From contig JAPXFQ010001502.1 in the NCBI GenBank assembly GCA_028564705.1, forward strand, positions 62,001 through 126,000: 64,000 nt of DNA. Direction: 5' to 3'. This stretch comes from Apricaphanius iberus. Lineage: Eukaryota > Chordata > Actinopteri > Cyprinodontiformes > Aphaniidae. Each line of letters begins with the position of its first letter. The stretch's first letter is position 1. Under the pieces are notes generated by a model. The model saw only the letters and a list, made by a program, of their open reading frames with translations, was not told where the DNA came from and made no database searches. Below are positions 1 through 21,142 of this stretch, in pieces. The position numbers and the translations under genes were made by a program.

Positions 1-10342
<10,342 letters not shown>

Positions 10343-10412
10343 CGTTACGGTTCAAACTGTCTCCCACAGTTTTGTTTTATTCTAATATCAAGCTTTGATC
10401 ATCAGGGATGGA

Positions 10413-10434
10413 GGCAGCAGTTTCCCTTTTTATT
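10413..10434 (-). promoter_or_regulatory. Gene A core promoter candidate
   Basis: On the minus strand a TATA-like AATAAAAAGG (10434-10425) is followed at once by AAACTGCTGCC (10423-10413), about 70-80 bases upstream of the gene A ATG. The downstream block recurs at the same place in B, C and D. Confidence 0.4.
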
Positions 10435-11127
10435 CGCCTTATTTTTCTTCCTTTTTTCTTGTGATCCTCTTCCTCTGCAGTGTTTCTCAGTCCTTAACTT
10501 TTAGACTTGAAGATTTCTCTCTCTCTCTTCCTCTCTGTTTCTGTATCTCCCGCCCTCCCCCATCCTCTCCTCTCACCCTTTTTACTCACTGCTGCTCTCT
10601 TCAGCCTCTCGTGTACGTTAAGTTTTGTGGTTTGAAGAATTCAAACTTGACTGGCCGCCTCTGAGGCCTGATCTCAGGAAGCTTCAATGGATGTTTTTGG
10701 CCTCTCTTATTATGTTGTGTCAGAAATACAGCAAATATCTGCAGAATAGTGAGAAAATCTGCTAAAGAAAATCAACTTTATTTGCATAAAATTGGAAATT
10801 TGGACTTTATCTTCACATCACTCTTTTATCACCCTTATAGTTTGTCTCCCACACCTACCACCAATCTTTCCATCTTAACCTTTTCCTTCCCCCCACTCTC
10901 CCTCTTCCACCCATATTTCTTAAAAACCCACCGCTGCCAGTCTTCTTCTTCTCCTCCTGTCTGCCACATTTGTTTGGTGTCTTTTTGTAAATCACTCACG
11001 GTATCACTCAGCGTTCAGGAACTGAGTCATCAGCCACAGAGCGAGCTCCACGTCCACACAGGATGCAGCAGCAGCAGCTCATCTCTCTCGCTGTGTTTAC
11101 ATCACCAACACAGGTGTCAGCTATTTA

Positions 11128-11525
11128 AAGCTAAACCTTAATTTTTCATGCTTTTGAGCTGCAACTTGTAGAAAAAAGGTCATTGTAAATGTTCATCTAC
11201 TTTCCATCAGTCTCCAGGTTCTAAAGCAGGTTCACCTTTTAAGCTGTGTGTTAACACAAACAGTAAATCAGCCAATCACATGGCAACGAGTCTGTATTTA
11301 GGCAACCTAACTTAGAATAGACGACCTGCTGGAGCTTAAACTGAGCATCAGAACGGGAAAGAGAGTAGGTAAGGTGGTTGCTCTGACTAATAAAGAAACT
11401 GTTGATCTATTTGGGTTTTCACCATTGTTGCCATCTCTCTGTGGGGTTAATTGAGACAACATAAAATTTCCAGATCCGTCCTGGGTTGTAGCTAGCTGGG
11501 ATCCTGAAACACTGTGGTATTAACC
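11128..11525 (+). mobile_element. Tc1/mariner-type fragment, copy 1
   Basis: About 390 bp including CTGAGCATCAGAACGGGAAAG and TTTGGGTTTTCACCATTGTT, a signature I associate with a common fish Tc1-like element. A second copy lies at 17306-17930. Both copies end with the same CCAGATCC.TCCTGGGTTGTA and GAAACACTGTGGT blocks. Confidence 0.55.
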
Positions 11526-11534
11526 CAGCCCAGA

Positions 11535-12140
11535 AAGCAATGAATCAACTGGATGCCTTTAAACTGGCCTCTGAGAATAGCCTCTGTGTTTTTTTGTTTT
11601 TTTTTATCAAGACACGACATTCAAATCACATATTAAACAGGTTTCCAAGATTTCTTTCTTTCACCACCAAAATATTGCTAAAATTAGAAACATCCTGTCC
11701 AGGAGTGGTGCTGAGAAACTTGTCCATGCATTTCCTACTTCAAGGCTGGACTAGTGTAATTCTTTACAATCAGGAAGTTCACAAAATGCAATTAAACCCT
11801 TTCAGTTGATCCAAAATGCTGCAGCAAGAGTTCTGATGAATATTTAAAAAAAATAGATCACATTTCTCCTTTTTTAGCTTTTTTCCATTTTCTCCCTGTT
11901 AAATCCAGAATTGAGCTTAAAATCCTCCTCCTTATGTAAAAAGTCCTTAATATTCAAGCTCCATCGTATATCATTGTAGAATTAAGGAAAAGTAGAATGG
12001 GAGTTATCAGGCTCCTCTATTGTTGAACCAGCTCCCAGTTTTAGTCATTTAGGCATACTCTGTCTATTTTTAAGAACAGGCTAAAAGACGCACTCTGTAA
12101 CTTTATGGATATTTTCCCTCAATCCCCCTCTTAAGGCTTG
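11535..12140 (+). mobile_element. L2-like LINE fragment (RT C-terminal part)
   Basis: Broken frames read as the conserved end of the L2 RT ORF: NHILNRFPRFLSFTTKI, LKLETSCPGV and then LIQNAAARVLMN. A closely related fragment is at 32345. There are several frameshifts, so this is a dead copy. Confidence 0.6.
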
Positions 12141-12244
12141 TGGCTTAACTTCAGTGTAATAAAAAACAAATGTCTGTACGTCTGAAGAGGCCAGTGTTTT
12201 ACAGTTTTACAAGCATACTAGCCAAAAAGGCAAATAAACCACAC

Positions 12245-14545
12245 TGAAGGCCTATCAATCCATATCCAATCCAATCAACCTTTATTATACAGCACTTCAA
12301 CACGACGCAGTTGAACAAAGTATTGTACAGACAGAAGAAAATCACACAATAACAATAAAAATAGGATAAAAGAAAGTACAAGAAATGGAAGTAAAATCCC
12401 AACGCATGAATTGGAGTTAAAAGCTTGAGAAAAGAAATAAGTCTTTAAAAAAGTTTTAAAAACTGGAAGCGAGTCTGCCTGCCAAATCTGGAGGGGCAAA
12501 GCGTTCCAAAACTTTGGGGAAACAACAGAAAAGGCACGGACCTCTTGTCTTCCTATTTTTTGGGGGGAATAGACAACAATAACTGATCCACAGATCTCAA
12601 AGAACGGGACGCAGTATACAGACTCAGAAGTTCAGACAGATACGGTGGAACAAGGATTCGAAGACATTTAAATACAAATAAAATAATTTTAATATCTATT
12701 ATCAAATGGATTGGGAGCCAGTCAAGAGATGCCAACACCGGGGTACTATGCTCCCCTTTGTGGGTCCCAGTTAAAAGTCGGCAGCAGCATTCTCGACCAT
12801 CTTCAGTCGAGAGAGCAAATTCTGACTGAGCCCAACATAAAGTGCGCTACAATAGTCAAGGCGACTTGTGACAAAGGCATGAACTAAGCATGAATTAGAA
12901 ATCATGTAAAGAAAAAAGAGATTTAGCCTTCCCAGTTATCTTAGATGGAAGAAACTAGCCTGAGCATCAAATTTAAGGCCAGAATCGGGCCTGACCCCCA
13001 GATTAATATCTTGGGGAGTCACATACTGGCTAAGGGAATCAAGGGGAGGGTGAAAATTAAAGCTAGGCCTGAATAACGAGACTTCTGTCTTGCTTTTATT
13101 AAAATATAAAAAGTTCAGGGCCAACCAGGCCTTGATTTCTTCAATACACTCATGTAGATGGCTGGTAGAATAGGCTGTTTCAGAGGAACATAAGTTTGAC
13201 TGTCATCAGCATAGAAGTGAAAGGCAATACTAAGCTTTCTCAAGATGGGAAGAAGGTATAAAGAGAAAAAAAGAGGTCCCAGGATCGAGCCCTGATGTAT
13301 TCCACACATGAGAGGCGCTGGAGAAGACTCGGTGGCTCCAACCCTTAAACTAAAGCTTTAGTTCATTAAATAAGGGCTTTTTCACATGGTACGGTAGTCC
13401 GTACTCGGATACCGTATTTGTTAAAAATCCACTTAGTTCGTACCATGTGAACACAGACTGGACCGTGCCAGGATACAGCCAGAGAAACCTGCCTTGGAGG
13501 TAGTATCCGAGTCCAGGTACGAGCGGCCACGGATCATGTGAACACAACCTGTACTCTGACCGTACTCAAGACGATAGACGCTCTCCACGCGAAAAGAACG
13601 ACACCGCCGGCCAAAAATACAGAATCACCTCACGACCATAAAAATACCAAAACAACACGATTCAAGCATTACATAGCAGCACAGCAGGTTACAAAACGGC
13701 GGGTTTACTACAACACTCACCCTGTAGATGCAGTTGTCCAGTAGACCAGGTTGTTTACATTCTAGGCTGTCGCTCGTTTTTTGATGTTGGTACTTCTTAC
13801 TCCCTTGTTTGTTGGATAACTACAGAATTATTTGCTGTTTAGGTGTAGTAAAACACTGGCTTCCAGTACGAGTCAAATACGTGCCATCTGAACAGAATAA
13901 ATTAGCATTTTCTCTGGCCGTATTCTGGCACGGCCACACATGTGAAAATGGCCTAAGACTCATTCCCTTTAGAGCTGTACCCCTTATACCAACCCAGCTC
14001 TTTAAGTGAGACAGAAGAATCTGGTGATCCACTGTGTCGACGGCAGCTGTTAGGTCCAACCGAACCAAAATGACACACTGGCCATTGTCTGTAGCTAAAA
14101 ATATGTAATTCAAAACCCTCAGTAATGCTGACTCTGTGATATGATGATTCTAAACATCAGATTGAAATTCCTTGAATATACTATGTTCATCTAAAAATGG
14201 AAGTTTAGCAATAGGCCTGAAACTGTCAGGCTTAGAGGGATCAAGACCAGGCTTTTTCAGTAGTGGTGCCATAACAGCATGCTTGAAATTTCCAGGCATA
14301 ATCCCCTCCGCCAGAAAAGTATTTAAGACATAAAGCTTGAAAGGGGTCAAAGTGCCATACACTTCCTTAAAAAGACTAGATGGAATCGGGTCCCTCTAGG
14401 ATCCTGAGGGTTTCATAGAGCTAATCAATCCCTCAACAGAACTCCGCGTAACTGGTTCAAACTGGTCAAAGAGAGATAAGGTGGTATTAGGAATGGAGGG
14501 ATCAGCGAGAGTTGAAACATTATGATCCCTAATACTTGCAGTGGC
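12245..14545 (-). mobile_element. L2-like non-LTR retrotransposon relic
   Basis: Broken minus-strand frames, in order from 14.5 to 12.2 kb, match an L2-type reverse transcriptase: a segment with PGNFKHAVMAPLLKKPGLD and FRPIAKLPFL, then LDLTAAVDTVDHQILLSHL, then the polymerase core MCGIHQGSILGPLFFSLY with YADDSQTYVPL, then DWLPIHLIIDIKIILF. It ends with an AATAAAGGTTGATTGGATTGG tail near 12245-12290. Stops and frameshifts are present, and a DNA transposon interrupts it at about 13371-13956. Confidence 0.75.
13371..13956. mobile_element. DNA transposon (MITE-like) inserted in the L2 relic
   Basis: The insert has similar inverted ends: left GGGCTTTTTCACATGGTACG, right (reverse complement) GGCCATTTTCACATGTGTGG. 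L2 coding similarity stops at one end and resumes at the other. I could not fix a target-site duplication. Confidence 0.55.
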
Positions 14546-15720
14546 ACCTCCAGAATTTTTTCATAGGGGGGGGGGGGGCAGATGGAGCCACTTAAAATTT
14601 TGGGGTGGCACACCAAAGCAATAAACCACAATTTCTGAATTTTATTTTACTTTTGGAGTAAACCGGCCTGGAGAATACTGTCAGAAACACTTAAAGGAGG
14701 GGGTGGCATGTAAAATCCACTTTTTAAAGCTTTTGATCACATGCCTATGTAATTCCTACCTTAAAAACATGCCTAAAGTGTTCCTAAGGTTAATTTATGT
14801 ATGTTTGAGTAATCTTTTAAAACTATTACAGACGCTGTGTTGAGCACTGAATGCCTGATTCCTCCTATATATGCCCTTACCTCAAACCAACGATCCGTGA
14901 GTGGTAATCAAAATGATTACTGCCCGTGTCTTTCCACAGTCCTCCCTCCCCCGCTCTCCGAGCACAAAAGCAGAATGTCCTCAACAGCGATCAGTATCAC
15001 CTGTGGAAATTAGTATGTACCTAGTTATTTTTCCAAATTGCGCAATGCCTTCTTGAAAAAAAAACGGAGTCACAGCATCAGCATGACGGAGGAAATACTG
15101 ATTAACACTGTGGCTAATCACCCCGAGCTACATGACGCCATCTGTTTTCTCTACAGCGAAAGGAATGAAAAAAATATATATAAAGATAAAACATATAAAC
15201 ATTATAAAGAGGTCAAACTATTTAGACAGGAATGCTTTTAAGAAGTATGGTGGTGGCTCTTCAAAGAGCCATAGTGGCTGCAAAGGCCCCGCTCCCTCCG
15301 CCGAGAAGTGAGCCATGAACAGCTTCCTCACAGCCTCTCTGGCGGAGTAAACATGAACCACGCCAGTCTCCATCACAGCACGTCCAACGCTGTCTACATA
15401 TTATAAACTTTCACTAACTGCAGACAGATGGACAGCACCTCAGCATTGTAGTTGGTCTTTCGGAGGGCTATGCTTGAACCAGCGTGGGACAATAGCTCCT
15501 ATAACAACGAGGGGCTGGTGTTTTCGGATCCCCCCATTCCCCACTGTAGCGGTCCCAGCTCCGCCTGAGGCCACCCCGAACATGTAATGCGGTCAGGTCG
15601 GAGACTAAAGTACACCAGCAGCCACGCTGGGCTCAGATGAGATAGATGGCGCTTCGAGAATACTGTGATGACGTTTAAGATGGCGTGTCGAAGAGGGAAT
15701 ATTCAAGGCTCTTAAAGGGG
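14536..15720. mobile_element. DNA transposon relic with MADF-like ORF
   Basis: It starts CAGTGGCACCTCCAGAATTTT followed by a G12 run, a terminal sequence I associate with fish DNA transposons. Inside, 15083-15238 (+) reads MTEEILINTVANHPELHDAI..., resembling the start of a MADF DNA-binding domain such as those carried by Harbinger-type elements. The frame ends after 67 codons. The transposase itself was not recognised. Confidence 0.4.
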
Positions 15721-15746
15721 CTAAATTCAAGGCCTTAAATTATGCT

Positions 15747-16205
15747 GCATTCCAGTTAATCTTTCCAAGTCGGGAAGTCGGAAATCTCGCAGTTGTCTCG
15801 CCTCATTTCACAGAGACACGCCCCCTTTAGGTCGAAATATACAAGCTCCAACTCGGAGCTCTGAGAGTAGACCGAGTAGAGGTGGAGCAAGTTGGAAACA
15901 AAGATGGCTTCGCCCGTAGTTGAGATATATTTTCTTTGTATTTGCACTGTTGGTCATTTTAATGTCGTTTTTAAATGCTCTTACACACTTGACTACATTT
16001 TTGCTTTAATCCGGTCCCAATTCATGCATTGCACTGCCTTGCTGTGTGTGCAATACAATGTACAGCTTTGTTTTTCATGCTGGTCTGCTTAAGATGCTTT
16101 GCCGCTAACAACAATAGCAATAACTAGCCTGCCCCTCGACAGCTGCTGCCCTGAAAGCGTCCATGTTCTTTCCGATTCGGAGTGTAGCGAGACAAACTGG
16201 AATGC
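15747..16205. mobile_element. MITE with 11-bp terminal inverted repeats
   Basis: It begins GCATTCCAGTT (15747-15757) and ends AACTGGAATGC (16195-16205), exact inverted repeats. The flanks show no clear duplication. The interior is non-coding. Confidence 0.6.
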
Positions 16206-16239
16206 TTTAAGGCGGGAATGTCGTCACGTTCTCGTGTAC

Positions 16240-17050
16240 AGCAAAAACTGTGAAACTGGGTAACTTCATATCCAGCACCCGGTCCCTCAGCATCGGCGTC
16301 CCCCAGAGATGCGTTCTCTCTCCACTGCTCTTCTCCCTCTACACCACTGACTCCACCTCAAGGGACCCTTCTGTGAAACTCCTGAAGTTTGCAGATGACA
16401 CCACCATCATTGGACTCATGTCTGCATATGGAAGGGAGGTGGAACAGCTGGTCCTCTGGTGCAGTCAGAACCAACTGGAGCTAAACCCGCTCAAAACTGT
16501 GGAGATGACAGTGGACTTCAGGAAGAGACCCCCATCAACATCTCTTCTCACAATCCTCAACAGGCCCGTCCCCACAGTGGAGTTTTTCAGGTTGTTTGGA
16601 TCCACCATCACACTTGACCTGAAGTGGACCTCCCACATAGACACTATAAGGAAGAAGGCCTAGCAGAGGCTGGACTTTCCGCCTGAGCTCAGAAAGTTCA
16701 ACCTGCCTCAGGAGCTGCTGACCATCTTCTACACAGCAATAGTCCAGTCTGTCCTCAACGCATCCATCTCTGTCTGGATCCGCCACCAGGCAAGACAGGG
16801 ACAGACTGCAGAGAACAGTCAGGTCCTAAGAGAGGATCATAGGTAATGATCTTTGCTCCATTCAGGACCTGTACTGCTCCAGGGTCAGGAAGCGGGCCAG
16901 GACAATCACCACTGACCCCTCACAGCCTGGCCACTATCTGTTTAGGCTCCTTCCCTCAGGCCGGCGTTACAGAGCACTGTACTCCAAAACCACCCGACAC
17001 AAGAAAAGTTTCTTCCCCCGGGTTGTCACTCTGATGAACTCAGAGTAGTC
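16240..17050 (+). mobile_element. Non-LTR retrotransposon RT relic
   Basis: The frame reads SIGVPQRCVLSPLLFSLY and then KLLKFADDTTIIGL (FADD catalytic box), LELNPLKTVEMTVDFRK and LFGSTITLDLKWTSHID. After one in-frame TAG (about 16661) it continues QRLDFPPELRKFNLPQELL. After a frameshift, the typical end DLYCSRVRKRARTITTDPSQ and HKKSFFPRVVTLMNSE follows, ending at TAG 17046. It is a 5'-truncated dead copy. Confidence 0.85.
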
Positions 17051-17305
17051 ACAGTGTGAGTCCATTCACATGAACAATAAACTGTAACTTTGCACTGGAT
17101 AAGTTCACAGAGCTTGCAGGTGCAGCACAGTCTGAGGCACACAGAGTTTACGGAGAGGGAGGCCCACCCATGTCTTGATGGGGATAGAGCAATTACCCAA
17201 GAGATGGGTTTATATTCTGTTCCTATTTGATATGTGACAAACTCCAATGGAGACTGCATCATCCTTATCCTCAAATAAATCTATATGGAATCCAGCCACA
17301 ACAAA

Positions 17306-17930
17306 GGCTAAACCTAAATGTTCCATGCTTTAGAGCTACAACTTGTAGAAAAAAAAGGTAATTGTAAATGTTCTTCAACTTTCCATCAGTCCTCAGGTTC
17401 TAAAGCAGGTTCACCTCTTCAGCTGTGTGTTAACACAAACAGTAAATCAGTGACTCTGCATTTAGGCAACGTGACGTAGTAAAGACGACCTGCTTGAGCT
17501 TAAACTGAGCATCAGAATGGGAAAGAAAGTAGATAAGGTGGTTGCTCTGACCAATAAAGAAACTGTTGATCTTTTTGGGTTTTCACCATTGTTGCCATCT
17601 CTCCGGGTGGTAGATCGGGGCCTGAAATAGAGAACATACCCATTGAGCTGCAGTTGGTGGATTAAAAGGTCTTGTTGATGTCGCAGGAGGAAAATGGGTG
17701 GAGATGATGAGGATAATGAGTAAAGAATGGGATCTCTGAGAATGCAATTCACTCAGGCTCACCATAATCAGACAATTACAGATTGGAAAAAAGTTGTCAA
17801 GTCTGAGAAGTCTTTATTTTAGCTCTGATATTCAGACGCTATAGGGCAGGATTAAAACAAAAATCCCAGATCCATCCTGGGTTGTATGCAAAGACTTGAA
17901 TCATGAAACACTGTGGTCCTAAAGGGGAAT
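17306..17930 (+). mobile_element. Tc1/mariner-type fragment, copy 2
   Basis: Direct-repeat partner of 11128-11525: TAAACTGAGCATCAGAATGG and GTTGATCTTTTTGGGTTTTC are shared. About 250 extra bases (17605-17855) separate the blocks that are adjacent in copy 1. Confidence 0.5.
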
Positions 17931-18359
17931 TTGTTTTTTGTTGTTTTTTTGTTGGCTTTTTTGACTCACCAAGAGAAGTTTGGAGATACACCAAGCTGTT
18001 TAACTGGACTTTATGCCAAGGGGCGGCCAGCCAATGAAAATATAATGGAAGTCAATCGGGGGCAGGCATAATAAGGCACTATCTCCCCCCAAACCTTGTT
18101 TTGTCATGAATTGTTAGCGATATTCTCCTTGTACTTAGGAAGGCCCCTGAAGTGTTTATTTGTTCTGGGATTTAGATGCTATATTCCACATACAGTGCGG
18201 TGGGATTATAAATACGTCACTACTGTACTCAATTAATTTTCATTAGATAGAGGCCTAGCTTTAAATAATCTAATATCAAAATAACACTGGATATGTTTTA
18301 TCAATTCTTGGCTGGGATATAAATTGAGAATGTTTTTGAATTAAGAAAAAAAAACTTAT

Positions 18360-18720
18360 GGAAAACTTATATGGTTTGAACATAATCTTCATAACGGGAT
18401 CACATGTTATCACACATGAGTTTCACACGTTTTTTCACATGTAGGTTTTATATGGAAATTAACACGTTTAGCGTGTGGTTTATGTGTTATCCCATGGGTT
18501 TACATACAATGTATCACAATTTTTTATCATGAAAATGTTCTAAATTCACATGTTAAAGGTGTACAAAACACAGGTGGTCACATGTTTTTTACACATTTTA
18601 CATGTTGTTGTATTTTGACACATTTCCACATGTGAATTTCACATTCATCACAGACTTTTTATTTGTGATTCAATGTCAGTTGGCCCATGTGAAACTCGTG
18701 TATTTTTCTGTAAGAGAAAT
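18360..18720. repeat. CACATGT-rich segment
   Basis: Within about 360 bp, CACATG, ACATGTG or TTTCACA appears more than ten times on both strands (for example 18421, 18439, 18545, 18575, 18600, 18625-18640, 18690). It is probably a decayed palindromic transposon. Confidence 0.4.
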
Positions 18721-18739
18721 TCAGTACGATCCTTTTTTT

Positions 18740-21040
18740 GATTTTAATGCAAAAACATGTTCAATCTACAATTAATAAAAAGTAGCGTTAAAGGGGAAAT
18801 ACCATTTTTTTCAACCTTCTTTTCAGCATGCATTACGTTCATTTACTCACCCAGACAACTTTGGTGCCACTTGGATTCTTTCGGGAGAAGTTTAGATCCA
18901 TTTGTGATCAGTGTAAATCCATATTGAATATGACTCTTTTTTATGTCCATGTTTGTATTTTCATCATAGCATTAAACAGCCTTCATGTTGCATCAAATTT
19001 TAAAATGATATAGGTAAAAAGTGTTCATTTGGTTTTCATTTCCAACTCAAATGATAAGATTCCCCTTAAATACAGTACAAAAAATCTTTAAGAAATCTAA
19101 AATATAACACGTGTATTCAGTTATTTCACCGTTTTTGTTTAAGTACATACAGTAATTCCATAGATCATGTGTTCATTCATAGTTACGATGCTCTTAATTG
19201 AGAATCTACAATGTAGTCATGAAAATAAAGAAAACACACTGAATGAGAAGGTGTGTCCAAACTTTTGGTCTGTACTGTATGTTAATTTGTTTTATGTTGA
19301 GTATTCACCCAAAATGTAGAAATCAGAAATCTTCCTCTAAAAATACCATGCTGATTTTTTTAGCTCAATTTCTGCCACCGTACCTCGAGTTGTTCAGATT
19401 ATTCATGTCTCTTCCCCCTTAAGAAATCTTTAATCACACATTTTAAAAGCCCTGGAATCAATATTTTTCTCAGTTCAGTACCTTTTGCCATCAGAGATGG
19501 CGACAAAATCACTTGTAAACTGAAAAAAAAAACCCATTGGATTAACACAATATAAATGATCGCAGGTTCTTCATCCAGTAAATATATGCTGGTTCAACCA
19601 AATTCATATACATCTGGACAATGTCATTTAATTGAAATTGGTTGAACCAGCATAAATTTCTCTAAACTGTGTGAATCCAACAAGTCTTTTTTTTTTTTCA
19701 GTGTAGCGAATGCTTTGATCAAAGTAAAAATGAATTCATAATCCAACTATTTTATGTTTACAACAAGACACACAAGGAACAAACCGAACCATCAAAACAC
19801 ACTTCTGCTGGTCAGAGGCTATCTGGCTCTCAATGAGTGGGGGAAAATCATTTCCTTCATGTAGAATCTCAGCTGTCCGTACACAACTTTAAGAAAATAT
19901 GTCAGTTATATGTCACACCTGTAGGTTGTAGCTGATCCTCTGCTTCTCCTCTCATGGCAGCGATTTGCAGTGTAACTTCCAGAAAATGACATGATATATA
20001 ATGCAGGATGCTCCAAACTATGGGATCAGGATGATATCAGCTTGAAATGAAACTGAAAATAAATATTGGTACTGAAAATAAAAATTGCCATTGAAAAATA
20101 TAATTGTGACTAAACATCTTAATTTTGAAACTGAAATAAATGTAGGGAAATTTTCTGTATTGAAAGTGAAGCCAAAAAATTCAAAGTGAAAAAGATGTTT
20201 AATGAAACTCAAACTTTAGTCTTTTTTTTTTATGCTAATCTTTTTTCAGTGCTCCTGCTTTTCAGCTTCATTCAGCTGATAATCATTTCACGTCTTGAAC
20301 GCCCATGAGCGGCGCGGCTTCAGGTGCTAGCCTTCAGCTCTTATTGAGTCGGGTCGTTTTACTTTCCGTTCTCTAACCCAGCAAATAACAATCAATTGTA
20401 GTTCTTTTATATATCTTTAATTCTAAAATGTTCTCGTAATAGAGTCAAATCTACTGCTATAAAGCTCTGTAATGTTTATGTTGATATAACTTTTAAATAA
20501 GTTGTAGTTTTCTTCCTGTCTAATGGTTTAAAGTCACAAAAAGGAGATGTCAAGCTTGGATGCCATAGTGGCCTATTGGTTTGAGATGTTGCTTTATACT
20601 GTAATATACTATACTAATAAGTATTTTTTATTTTTTATTTTATTTTTGCCTTTTACTCAAGTGCACTTTTTTTCATTAAATTTCTATGCTAAGATAATGT
20701 TATTATACCAAGTATATTAAGTATACTAAGCACACTTATGTACAAGATTTAAGATACAGCTGATGGAGCTCAGAAATGTAAAAGTTTGTGAAGCTTGCGT
20801 ACGACTGAGGGGATTACAACACCTGATTGAAGAAGAATGATTAGCAGCCACAAAAAACTTGCCTTCAAGCAGAATCAAACCATTGACCCCAGGCTAAAAG
20901 GACGATTCCTCAAATCATTGAACCACCAAGAAAAACCTGCTCCCTTTTTATTATTTAAACCCAGAGACAGGAAGCAAATAGTTACATTAAATTATATCAA
21001 AGTTGGAATATTTGGTAAATTTATCAATGTATTATTAATT
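18740..21040. other. Intergenic region, mostly unassigned
   Basis: I see no supportable gene. At 20035-20210 there is a degenerate run of GAAACTGAAAATAAA-like units. The rest is AT-rich sequence without convincing exons. Confidence 0.4.
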
Positions 21041-21125
21041 GTCTAATTTAACCCCTTAACAGCAAGGTTACAGTTCATATAAGGTCAACCACTCAAATAG
21101 TGGAACAAAGTATTCTCAATTTTTC

Positions 21126-21131
21126 TTTATT
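21126..21131 (-). terminator. Polyadenylation signal of gene B
   Basis: AATAAA on the minus strand, about 12 bases after the gene B TGA. The D copy has AATAAT at the matching place. Confidence 0.45.
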
Positions 21132-21142
21132 AGTTGATATTT

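Noticed and set aside
19920..19990. Possible minus-strand exon (VTLQIAAMRGEAEDQLQPT)
   Set aside because: It has a usable GT donor but no acceptor AG at the expected place, and no similarity to the neighbouring gene exons.
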